DNA from: a virus
Length of the DNA: 64,000 bases
Strand: one strand, 5' to 3'
Virus record (IMG/VR): IMGVR_UViG_3300027659_000020
Coordinates: 1 to 64,000 of that record
The notes beneath the pieces were generated by a model that did no database searches, had not been told where the DNA came from, and worked only from the letters and a program-made list of their open reading frames with translations. Of the stretch, positions 35,497 to 42,977 are shown piece after piece. Both the position numbers and the translations under genes were made by a program. The number at the start of each line of letters is the position of its first letter. Positions within the stretch are counted from its first letter, which is position 1.

Positions 35497-37539
35497 ATGA
35501 AGAAACATATGCTCAAGACTCTTGCTGTGGGATTTGGCGTGCTTGCAGCCGCGGCCATTCTGCGAATCTTGGATCCATACCCAATTGAAGTACTTCGTCT
35601 AAAAGGTCTAGATTACTACCAACGAGCGCAAGAAAAGAAGCTATCCGAGAATATCGCGGTTATTGAGATCGACGAGAATGCTCTAGAAGCAAATGGGCAA
35701 TGGCCCTGGAAACGCGATGTACTTGCTGCCGGTATACAACGCGCCGCAGACGCAGGAGCAACAGCAGTAGTTCTGCCCGTCATCTTTGCAGAGCCTGACC
35801 GGCTTGGCGGAGATGTTCAGTTCGTAGAGCAGCTTAATAAAACAGCAGTAATCATTTCTCAGTCTGCATCCCAAAAGGGCAAAGGATATCCAGTGCCTCG
35901 GGGCCTAGCTACTATCGGTGGAGCAGCAGAGGATTGGCTGTTCGACTATCCTGCTGCAATTGGGCCGATTGATGAAATTGGCAAAGCCGCAGCAGGTGTC
36001 GGTATGCTGCTAACAGCACCTGAACTTGATGGCGTGGTACGTCGCCTTCCGCTAATCATACAAGTCAAAGGTGAGAAGTATCCTACTTTACCACTCGAGG
36101 TGCTGCGCGTCTTTGGCGGTGAGGCGAGTAATCAGGCAAAAGTCACAGAAGCTGGTATTGCGGCAGTGCGCGTGGCAGGTATTGCGCCAATTAAGACTGA
36201 TGCTAATGCCAGAGTCTGGCTTAACTTTAAGTATACCTTTTCTTCAGTATCTTACACTGATAAAGACTGGAGCAGTCTAAAGGGTCGTATTGCTATTATT
36301 GCACCGACGGCAGAAGGTCTGGCAAATACTGTAGCATCACCTCTGGGTACTACATACGGTTATGAGGTCAATCTTCATGCATTGCAGATGCTGATTGATG
36401 AGGCGCGTTTGGAACGGCCAGCGGAATTTGATCTTTATGAGCTTGCTGCAGGTGTGCTGATTTGCGCAATAGCAGTAGTGACTATCTGCTATCTGAGTTA
36501 TAAACTTGCCGGGCTGATCTTTGTGCTACTTGCTGCAATTCCCATCGGTATAGGATTCTACCTATTTCACCTCGGATTGCTAGCCGACTATACATGGCTG
36601 ATAATCGCGTTGACAGCAAGCTGGGGATCTGCGCTGTTCATGCGATTCGTGATGGAATTTAAGTTAAAGCAGCAGATTAAAAAGCAGTTTGAGACATACC
36701 TATCGCCAGATCAGGTTGCGCAGTTACAGAAGAATCCAGATGCACTCAAACTCGGAGGTGAGGAACGCGAGCTTTCCATCATGTTCACCGATGTCCGTGG
36801 GTTTACCGCAATCTCTGAGCACTACGGAAAGAACGTCCAGGGACTGACTCAGATCATGAATCGCTACATGACAGCAATGACTAGGTCAATCATTGAGAAG
36901 AAAGGTACTCTCGACAAGTACATCGGCGATGCTCAGATGGCATTCTGGAATGCTCCTCTCGATGACAATTCTCATGCCATTCATGCGGTTGAAACTGGTC
37001 TGGAGATGATGAGAAGTCTGAAGGCTTTTAATGCAGAGATCACTCAGGAAGGTGTCCCGGCTTTTGGTATGGGTCTGGGTATCAACACCGGAACTGTGGT
37101 GGTAGGCAATATGGGATCTGAGCAGCGATTTGACTACACCTGCCTGGGCGATCATGTCAATCTTGCATCACGCCTAGAAGGACAGTCAAAACCGTACGGT
37201 GTGAAGATCGTTCTGGGACCACTTACTCGTGAGCGCGTGAAGGATGTCTATCCTACGCTAGAGCTTGATTGCATCGCAGTAAAAGGTAAGAAAGAAGGCG
37301 TGCGAATCTACACCGTCTTTGACAAAGGCACTCATATCTATCCGGTGAGCCATGATAGCTTTCTGGATCTATATCGTACTCGCGAATGGAATGAAGCAAT
37401 CAGGCTGGCAAAGCACCTTGCTGCTAGTATGGACTTCATGGCTGGATACTACGAGATGATGGTCGAGCGGATTGAGTATCTGCGCGATAATGATCCCGGA
37501 ACAAGTTGGGATACTATTTTTAGAGCCACCTCGAAATAA
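35497..37539 (+). CDS. CHASE2-domain class III adenylate cyclase
   Basis: 680 residues, two bases after the FecR gene. One N-terminal membrane helix (about 5-23), a periplasmic CHASE2 sensor (about 30-310, with VIEIDENALEANGQWPWKR), three membrane helices (about 315-385) and a cytoplasmic cyclase domain (about 425-610). Catalytic residues are all visible: metal-binding D432 (FTDVRGF) and D478 (DKYIGD), substrate-specifying K474 with T548 (DYTCLGD, the bacterial class IIIb form), and transition-state N555 and R559 (VNLASR). It should therefore make cAMP in response to a periplasmic signal, perhaps via the FecR-domain protein. Adenylate cyclases are hardly known in phages. A short helical C-terminus (about 615-680) follows. 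Confidence 0.92.
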   Translation: MKKHMLKTLAVGFGVLAAAAILRILDPYPIEVLRLKGLDYYQRAQEKKLSENIAVIEIDENALEANGQWPWKRDVLAAGIQRAADAGATAVVLPVIFAEPDRLGGDVQFVEQLNKTAVIISQSASQKGKGYPVPRGLATIGGAAEDWLFDYPAAIGPIDEIGKAAAGVGMLLTAPELDGVVRRLPLIIQVKGEKYPTLPLEVLRVFGGEASNQAKVTEAGIAAVRVAGIAPIKTDANARVWLNFKYTFSSVSYTDKDWSSLKGRIAIIAPTAEGLANTVASPLGTTYGYEVNLHALQMLIDEARLERPAEFDLYELAAGVLICAIAVVTICYLSYKLAGLIFVLLAAIPIGIGFYLFHLGLLADYTWLIIALTASWGSALFMRFVMEFKLKQQIKKQFETYLSPDQVAQLQKNPDALKLGGEERELSIMFTDVRGFTAISEHYGKNVQGLTQIMNRYMTAMTRSIIEKKGTLDKYIGDAQMAFWNAPLDDNSHAIHAVETGLEMMRSLKAFNAEITQEGVPAFGMGLGINTGTVVVGNMGSEQRFDYTCLGDHVNLASRLEGQSKPYGVKIVLGPLTRERVKDVYPTLELDCIAVKGKKEGVRIYTVFDKGTHIYPVSHDSFLDLYRTREWNEAIRLAKHLAASMDFMAGYYEMMVERIEYLRDNDPGTSWDTIFRATSK

Positions 37540-37684
37540 GTATTGTGACATAAGCAGAACGGCTTACTGGTTTAAGCGCGTATTTCATTAGAAAACAATG
37601 TCAGTTTTTGCTAAAAGCACAGTATTTTAAGTCGTTGCTAGTGTGCAACTTAGGAAAATAGCAGCACAAATGCTTATTTTGTTA

Positions 37685-37713
37685 TTTACATTGGTTGGTA
37701 GCCGCAATTGAAT
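37685..37713 (+). promoter_or_regulatory. Early-type promoter
   Basis: TTTACA (37685-37690), 17 bases, TTGAAT (37708-37713). A weak -10. The 220-base gap 37540-37760 otherwise shows nothing gene-like. Confidence 0.4.
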
Positions 37714-37738
37714 ATGCGAGTCAGGTGGACAACGCAAA

Positions 37739-37767
37739 ACCAACTTAAACAAAAAACAAAATGAAAA
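37739..37767 (+). repeat. Duplicated 29-base leader, first copy
   Basis: A 29-base sequence, ACCAACTTAAAC followed by an A-rich run and ATGAAAA, is repeated exactly at 37999-38027. Both copies end in the start codon of a small gene. Confidence 0.85.
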
Positions 37768-37979
37768 TACATCTATCTACTACTCATAGCGACGGCAGCA
37801 TTATTTCGTATTCAGCCAAGGTTGTTAGAGCTTCGGGGGAATACGCCCAACCCAACCTAACATGGGTTGAGATTCCAGCTAGAGTTAGAGCTCTCCGTTT
37901 CCCACCTTACGGCGGGCGACGGTATGTCGCTTTCAAAACATCGACGATCGCGACGCGACGCGACGCGGCGCTCGCCTGA
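37761..37979 (+). CDS. Small basic protein with duplicated leader
   Basis: 72 residues, unknown. Its 3' end contains the GC-rich tandem CGACGCGACGCGACGCGG, unlike the AT-richer neighbours. A 29-base leader including the start is identical to that of the next gene, suggesting a duplicated regulatory unit. Confidence 0.45.
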   Translation: MKIHLSTTHSDGSIISYSAKVVRASGEYAQPNLTWVEIPARVRALRFPPYGGRRYVAFKTSTIATRRDAALA

Positions 37980-37998
37980 TAGCGCAAATAACCCAACG

Positions 37999-38027
37999 AC
38001 CAACTTAAACAAAAAACAAAATGAAAA
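37999..38027 (+). repeat. Duplicated 29-base leader, second copy
   Basis: Exact copy of 37739-37767, ending in the first codons of the next gene. Confidence 0.85.
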
Positions 38028-38290
38028 CCCTAACTCCAGCCTCCCTCAACTTGCTGCTCAATCTCATCGCCGACTCCGGCAATTGGTCAAACATGCCAAT
38101 GCTTGACCTCTCGCCCAGCGAGAAGGGGAATTACACTGACCTAAAGAAACACGGCCTAGTTAAATCTCACCGTGACGAGGGAATTGACTGGTGTAACTTC
38201 AAGTTTACTACCGGGACCATCGTCACTGATGGAACGCGCACCTTTATCCTTGAGGATCACGGTGATTTTTCAGAGTCAAGGGTTGCGTGA
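38021..38290 (+). CDS. Small protein with duplicated leader
   Basis: 89 residues, unknown. Mixed alpha/beta, with a winged-helix-like beginning (LTPASLNLLLNLIADSGNW) and KKHGLVKSHRDEGIDW. Base composition is more GC-rich than the surrounding phage genes. Confidence 0.5.
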   Translation: MKTLTPASLNLLLNLIADSGNWSNMPMLDLSPSEKGNYTDLKKHGLVKSHRDEGIDWCNFKFTTGTIVTDGTRTFILEDHGDFSESRVA

Positions 38291-38315
38291 ATCATCATTC
38301 TCTATCTCAATCAAC

Positions 38316-38510
38316 ATGAAAGCTAATCAACTCACTTCCATCAAAATGAATAATACCCAAGTGCTCGCTCCTGCAAATGACGGTAAAATCGGCGAGCCGC
38401 TCGGCGTTTGGCTTCGCCGACTGAATGATAAGGTTATGAGTACCCCGTCCGACCTTGAGGAGATGCTGGCAGTTAAATCTTCAGGCGCGACAGGAATTCT
38501 TTGGAAATAA
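38316..38510 (+). CDS. Small protein of unknown function
   Basis: 64 residues from ATG 38316. The frame is open further upstream but that part overlaps the previous gene. Part of the same small-gene group. Confidence 0.45.
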   Translation: MKANQLTSIKMNNTQVLAPANDGKIGEPLGVWLRRLNDKVMSTPSDLEEMLAVKSSGATGILWK

Positions 38511-38521
38511 TAAAACGCAAC

Positions 38522-38992
38522 ATGAAAACACGCACGCGCATGATCCTCAACCGTACCAAGACTTTACTGCTCCTTGGATCAATGCTCGCCGTGGGTTCCT
38601 TTGCTCGCGCTCAGGATACTGACAGAATGATCGTTGCTCTGGCGAAAGTCGAGTCAAATGGCAATGCTGCCGCGGTTGGAGATAACGGTAAGGCCTTCGG
38701 TATCCTCCAGATTCATCTCTCGATGGTACTCGACGCTAACCGCATCGCTAGCACACACTTCACACACCGTGAGATGCTTGATCCAGTAAAAGCTCGTTCT
38801 GTAGCGAAGATTGTGCTAACCTATTACTCTAAACACATTAGTAAAACCACTGGCCGCAATGCAACCAACAAGGAGCTCGCGTTCATCTGGAACGGCGGTG
38901 CGGGCGCATGGAAGCGAGCTAGCGTCCCTATCGATGATGCGAAACAGCGCAACCTCGAGGTATACTGGAACAAGGTCGCTAAAGCCCTCTAA
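38522..38992 (+). CDS. Exported lytic-transglycosylase-like enzyme
   Basis: 156 residues with a long signal peptide (MKTRTRMILNRTKTLLLLGSMLAVGSFARAQ). IVALAKVESNGNAAAVGDNGKAFGILQIH is the SLT-type pattern, with catalytic Glu in KVESNG and the GxLQI block; later AFIWNGGAGAWKRA corresponds to the substrate-groove YNGG motif. It would cut peptidoglycan from the periplasm. Since gp5 here lacks the T4 lysozyme domain, this could be the lysis enzyme, exported by the host Sec system rather than by a holin. Confidence 0.78.
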   Translation: MKTRTRMILNRTKTLLLLGSMLAVGSFARAQDTDRMIVALAKVESNGNAAAVGDNGKAFGILQIHLSMVLDANRIASTHFTHREMLDPVKARSVAKIVLTYYSKHISKTTGRNATNKELAFIWNGGAGAWKRASVPIDDAKQRNLEVYWNKVAKAL

Positions 38993-38999
38993 TTACATT

Positions 39000-39197
39000 A
39001 TGAATAAAATAATTGTCGGTGATAAAACCGAGAAAACCACGCCCACCTGCCAACAGGAGCTAGCATATGCACGAGCCAAGAAGCTTTCCGAGGCAAGTAA
39101 TGCGCAACTTTCTCTAATCTGCGGAGAACTTACTGCCAAAGAATTCAGGACTATCCGAGCTATTCTAAGCTATATCCTTTTAACTCAATCCGCTTAA
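39000..39197 (+). CDS. Small protein of unknown function
   Basis: 65 residues, helical, directly after the transglycosylase gene. Unknown. Confidence 0.45.
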   Translation: MNKIIVGDKTEKTTPTCQQELAYARAKKLSEASNAQLSLICGELTAKEFRTIRAILSYILLTQSA

Positions 39198-39474
39198 ATG
39201 AAAAAACCAACACCCAGCCTTCGTCTGCCCCTCTGCCACAGTGCCGCGAAAAATATCTTAGTCGAAGAAGTCAGCCGGCGCTGAATACCCACGGGCGCAA
39301 AACCTCTAAATAATAAATACGTTTGTTCTTTCAGATGAGCCTACTTCTAGTAAGTAGATCTAGATTATACACCCCGGCCCTCGTTTCATCCATATGCTGA
39401 ACACTATTGGCCTAACTAAAATAAAGCATACTTCAACTCAAATTGAAGTAGGTTCATTTGAAAGAATTTTTTGA
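39198..39474 (+). other. Gene-poor stretch with two hairpins
   Basis: A 28-codon frame starts at 39198 but looks spurious. CTACTT/AAGTAG (near 39339) and ACTTCAA/TTGAAGT (near 39430) are perfect hairpins, the latter followed after 20 bases by TTTTTT. A small RNA or terminator is possible. Confidence 0.3.
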
Positions 39475-39502
39475 TTTACATTCCGCCAATTTAAGGTAGA
39501 AT
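39475..39502 (+). promoter_or_regulatory. Early-type promoter
   Basis: TTTACA (39475-39480), 16 bases, TAGAAT (39497-39502); predicted start about five bases before ATG 39514. Confidence 0.6.
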
Positions 39503-39513
39503 GATTCTACATT

Positions 39514-39798
39514 ATGACTAAGACCAAATATGATCGCGAGCAATTGCTCGAACTCCTGCGTGCCAAAGATCCGGTAGTGGTGACATTCACCAAGATCGAC
39601 GGAACTGTTCGTGACCTATACTGCACGCTTAACTTACAACTGATTCCTAAGGATAAAGTTCCGAAGAACACTAAGAAGATCAAGGAGAATCTTACAGTGA
39701 TTCGTGCCTTTGATCTTGGCGAGGCAGATGAATGGCGCTCATTCCGCGTGGATTCTGTCACTGCACACAGCGTCATTCCTCTCATCGAGGCTAGCTAA
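39514..39798 (+). CDS. WYL_2 / Sm-like SH3 beta-barrel protein
   Basis: 94 residues. VVVTFTKIDGTVRDLYCTLNLQLIPKDKVPKN and DEWRSFRVDSV are the signature of the DUF2693 or WYL_2 family, small beta-barrel proteins common in T4-like phages with unknown, possibly nucleic-acid-binding, role. Confidence 0.78.
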   Translation: MTKTKYDREQLLELLRAKDPVVVTFTKIDGTVRDLYCTLNLQLIPKDKVPKNTKKIKENLTVIRAFDLGEADEWRSFRVDSVTAHSVIPLIEAS

Positions 39799-39808
39799 TA
39801 CTATCAAT

Positions 39809-41002
39809 ATGGCGCGCAACGCAAAAGTTCCGAATACTAGCTACAAGATCCGTGCAACTGATAGCCGCTACACTGGTGATGAGCCAGTGTGGGATGGATG
39901 GTCAAGCTGGGATCTCGAGAAGTTCAAGAACGAGCGCTCTCGCGCCTTTAACTTCTATAACTACTATCTGGATGCAGTACAGACCAAAAGTGCTGTCTCC
40001 GAGTGGATGGAGCACAATGGTTACTCTGCTGACGCTGTTGCTGCTGTAAAGGCTGCTCCAGGTTACTTGCCGGGTATTACTGCTGGCACGCTCTGCATCT
40101 GTATGAATCGCGGCATGCCAGCCGTTCATCCGGATCTGAGTGCCACGCAGATGCCTGATAACTTATTTGTACGCGATGCTCTGGCCGCTGCAATTGCTGC
40201 TGGCCAGAATGCTGAGAAGCAACAGAGCATTCCACAGGCTGAATCTGCACCTGCAGTATCACCCATGGTTTTGCTGCAGGCCAAGGCACAGCGTACTGTC
40301 ATCCTCGATCTAGATGTTCTACTTGATGTCTGGATCAAGACTAAAGGCGAGAAAGTGCAACGCATTGATCTGTATGAGGCAATGAAGCGGCATGATCTAT
40401 CTGCACTAGCTTGCCCAATGGCTGAACGCTGGCTGACACGTCTGCTTGGTGAAATGTTGGCAGCTCGCGATAAAACCGATCCTGACTGCGTGGAAGGTTA
40501 TCGCCTCCTTACTGGCGCCGAGTTGCGCGATAGAATTGCTGCAATTGAGCAGATGCTGGCTGATCTAGGCCGTTATTCCCATGCTGCAAAGGCTACACGA
40601 GCGCCACGCAAGAAGCGAGTCAAGCCTGCAGATAAGCAGATCACCAAGCTCAAGTATCTCAAGGAAGACACTGACTTCAAGATTGCATCGATCAATCCAA
40701 CGCGAGTGGTGGGCGCATATCGTCTGCTTGCATTTAATACAAAGAGGCGCATACTACTTGACTATGTTGCTCAATCCGCTGAAGGTTTCTCGATCAAGGG
40801 TAGTTCCCTGAAGAATGTCGATGAAACGAACAGCCGATGCACTCGTCTCCGTAAACCCAATGAGTTTCTAGAGATCGCATTAAATAATACCGCTAAGCAG
40901 ATTGAAAAGGCATGGGAAAAGCTGACGACCAAGGAAAGCAAACCTAAGGTACGAATCAATGAGGACGTGGTATTGCTGCGCGTCTTTGATAAGAAAGACT
41001 AA
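39809..41002 (+). CDS. Conserved T4-like protein of unknown function
   Basis: 397 residues from ATG 39809, 10 bases after the previous stop. No catalytic motif is visible. A central Ala/Gln-rich linker (about 125-160), then a helical domain and a basic stretch APRKKRVKPADKQITKLKY (about 288-305) divide it into two or three domains. I recall similar proteins beside the DUF2693 gene in marine T4-like phages. DNA binding is possible. Confidence 0.6.
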   Translation: MARNAKVPNTSYKIRATDSRYTGDEPVWDGWSSWDLEKFKNERSRAFNFYNYYLDAVQTKSAVSEWMEHNGYSADAVAAVKAAPGYLPGITAGTLCICMNRGMPAVHPDLSATQMPDNLFVRDALAAAIAAGQNAEKQQSIPQAESAPAVSPMVLLQAKAQRTVILDLDVLLDVWIKTKGEKVQRIDLYEAMKRHDLSALACPMAERWLTRLLGEMLAARDKTDPDCVEGYRLLTGAELRDRIAAIEQMLADLGRYSHAAKATRAPRKKRVKPADKQITKLKYLKEDTDFKIASINPTRVVGAYRLLAFNTKRRILLDYVAQSAEGFSIKGSSLKNVDETNSRCTRLRKPNEFLEIALNNTAKQIEKAWEKLTTKESKPKVRINEDVVLLRVFDKKD

Positions 41003-41029
41003 ATACATCGATCACCGACTATTTTATTA

Positions 41030-41058
41030 TTTACAAGTTCCGCACTATGATGTATTAT
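41030..41058 (+). promoter_or_regulatory. Early-type promoter for the 33-59 genes
   Basis: TTTACA (41030-41035), 17 bases, TATTAT (41053-41058), 20 bases before ATG 41079. Confidence 0.55.
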
Positions 41059-41078
41059 CTATATTCTTGAAACTACTA

Positions 41079-41306
41079 ATGTTAGACAATATTTTAACTA
41101 AAACCACATTAACTCAACGAGTAGAAGAACTTGTTTCTCTTGAGAAGATGTCCTATATCGAAGCTATGCTTTATGTCTGCAATGAGCATGGAATAGATCC
41201 TGCTGACATCAGTAAGCTAATTGTTCCTTCGATCAAATCTAAAATTGAAGCTGAAGCAATGGCTGTCAATCTTCTTCCTAAGTCAAACTCTCTGAAATTT
41301 TCCTGA
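41079..41306 (+). CDS. 33: Late transcription coactivator gp33-like
   Basis: 75 residues from ATG 41079. ELVSLEKMSYIEAMLYVCNEHGIDPADISKLIVPSIKSKIEAEAMAVNLLPK follows the pattern of gp33 in T4-like cyanophages, and the gene order gp33-gp59-gp32 is that of T4. gp33 links the sliding clamp to RNA polymerase carrying the late sigma gp55, and so activates TATAAATA promoters, which are present in this window. Confidence 0.75.
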   Translation: MLDNILTKTTLTQRVEELVSLEKMSYIEAMLYVCNEHGIDPADISKLIVPSIKSKIEAEAMAVNLLPKSNSLKFS

Positions 41307-41315
41307 TAAGCGGGT

Positions 41316-41942
41316 ATGATCGTGAAACCTTTTGAGGCATATCAAATATATACAGCGGTAAAGCTGCATTTTGAGTCCGAATCATATGATGCTCTAAAGT
41401 ACAACTTCAGGACTAATGCTACGCAGAAGTCGTTTCTTAACAGACGGGATCGCTTTCACTTTGCTAAGCTTGCGAAGAAGTATCCCGAACAAAAAACCTT
41501 GGTCAACTTTCTAGTTGCTAATTTCGTCAAACACGGAAAAGGCAAATGGGCTGGTGACCTTCTTGACGGCACAGCGGAGGAAGTATACCGAGACTGGCTT
41601 AAAAGGCGAGACTCGTTCTCATATTACTTCACTGAGCAAGTCAATGTCATTGCGGCATTCAGTGAGAAAAACAATTACTCATTTGAGCAGTTATTTGCTC
41701 GAATTGGTAATCGCACTTATCCCACAATCGTCTTCCTGGCGGAGAGTGGATCGATCTCAATCGACACACTCACCGTCTTTGACGAGCTACTCAACTTTAT
41801 GAAGCATCAGAACGTAACAGAGACGATCTTCTGGCCGGAGTTTGAGAAGTCAATTCGCAAGTATAGGCCTTTCCTGCGTCAAAACGTGGACCTCAAAAAG
41901 TGTAAACAAATTGCACTAAAAAGGTTTGCAAACGCCGGATGA
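41316..41942 (+). CDS. 59: Helicase loader gp59
   Basis: 208 residues, near T4 gp59 (217). KPFEAYQIYTAVKLHFESESYDALKYNFRT, FLNRRDRFHFAKLAKKY and the C-terminal YRPFLRQNVDLKKC match the two-domain all-helical loader, which puts gp41 helicase on gp32-coated forks. It sits between gp33 and gp32 as in T4. Confidence 0.85.
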   Translation: MIVKPFEAYQIYTAVKLHFESESYDALKYNFRTNATQKSFLNRRDRFHFAKLAKKYPEQKTLVNFLVANFVKHGKGKWAGDLLDGTAEEVYRDWLKRRDSFSYYFTEQVNVIAAFSEKNNYSFEQLFARIGNRTYPTIVFLAESGSISIDTLTVFDELLNFMKHQNVTETIFWPEFEKSIRKYRPFLRQNVDLKKCKQIALKRFANAG

Positions 41943-41953
41943 TAGCATACAAT
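41926..41953 (+). promoter_or_regulatory. Possible promoter for gp32 inside the gp59 end
   Basis: TTGCAA (41926-41931), 16 bases, TACAAT (41948-41953), 28 bases before ATG 41982. It would give gp32 its own, stronger expression. Confidence 0.4.
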
Positions 41954-41981
41954 ACGTTAACCATACTAAACACATACTAAA

Positions 41982-42920
41982 ATGTCATTCGCAGATCTAA
42001 AAAATAATCGCTCAGCAAATAACATCGCGCACCTGCAATCGCAGGCGGCTAAAGCGGTCGGAAACGGTGAGAAGTCCTATAAGGACGACACACTCTGGGC
42101 TCCAACGGTGGACAAAGCTGGTAACGGCTATGCAGTGATCCGCTTTCTTCCTGCTGGTAAAGGCGAGGAACTTCCATGGGTTCGTTACTGGAATCATGGA
42201 TTCAAGGGTTCCACTGGTAAGTGGTACATCGAGAATTCATTAACATCCATCGGTCAAAAGGATCCAGTTGCCGAGCTTAATTCAAAGCTTTGGAACTCAG
42301 GCCTTGATTCCGATAAGGAGCTTGCTCGCGAGCGCAAACGTCGGTTACACTATGTCGCCAATATCATGGTGATCTCTGATCCTTCAAACCCGAGTAATGA
42401 TGGAAAGGTGTTCCGCTACAAGTTCGGTAAGAAGATCTTTGATAAGATCCTGGACTTGATGCAGCCACAATTCCAGGACGAGAAACCAGTTAATCCGTTT
42501 GACTTCTGGACGGGTGCTGACCTTAAACTCAAGATTCGTAATGTTGAGGGATACCGCAACTACGACAAATCTGAGTTCTCGGCTCCCACGCAGTTGTTTG
42601 CAGGCGATGAAGCCAAGCTCGAGGCAGTTTACAATCAACTGCATCCTTTGGCTGAGTTTATTGACCCTAAGAGCTACAAGTCATACGATGAGCTTTCTCG
42701 TAAGCTCAGTGATGTGCTGGGTGAATCGGGCCAGGTGCTCAGCACTGCTGAACGCACTCAACTCGATGAGACTACACCTGCTCCGCGCAAAGCCGCTGCT
42801 GACGCTTCTGCACCTCGCGAGGCTGCTCCTGCTCATAAGGCTGCAGTTCAGGCAGACAGTGATGAAGCTGGCGATGAGGATACACTGAGTTACTTCGCTA
42901 AGCTTGCGAAGGAAGACTGA
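41982..42920 (+). CDS. 32: Single-stranded DNA-binding protein gp32
   Basis: 312 residues, near T4 gp32 (301). The N-terminal basic segment (DLKNNRSANNIAHLQSQAAKA) is the cooperativity domain, the core includes GYAVIRFLPAGKGEELPWVRYWNHGFKGSTGKWYIENSLTS and GKVFRYKFGKKIFDKI, and the C-terminus is acidic (DSDEAGDEDTLSYFAKLAKED) for partner binding. It coats replicating ssDNA and controls recombination and fork proteins. Confidence 0.92.
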   Translation: MSFADLKNNRSANNIAHLQSQAAKAVGNGEKSYKDDTLWAPTVDKAGNGYAVIRFLPAGKGEELPWVRYWNHGFKGSTGKWYIENSLTSIGQKDPVAELNSKLWNSGLDSDKELARERKRRLHYVANIMVISDPSNPSNDGKVFRYKFGKKIFDKILDLMQPQFQDEKPVNPFDFWTGADLKLKIRNVEGYRNYDKSEFSAPTQLFAGDEAKLEAVYNQLHPLAEFIDPKSYKSYDELSRKLSDVLGESGQVLSTAERTQLDETTPAPRKAAADASAPREAAPAHKAAVQADSDEAGDEDTLSYFAKLAKED

Positions 42921-42949
42921 TCCTAACTAAAAACAGTTAACTCAATACT

Positions 42950-42977
42950 GAGTGGATCTTAATTGATCCACTCTTTT
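42950..42977 (+). terminator. Terminator between gp32 and the convergent tail gene
   Basis: GAGTGGATC, loop TTAATT, GATCCACTC and TTTT. A perfect nine-pair stem, probably serving the plus-strand gp32 message. Confidence 0.85.

Noticed and set aside
39198-39284. 28-codon frame after the small gene at 39000
   Set aside because: Very short, no motif, no ribosome site, and followed by hairpins; probably chance.
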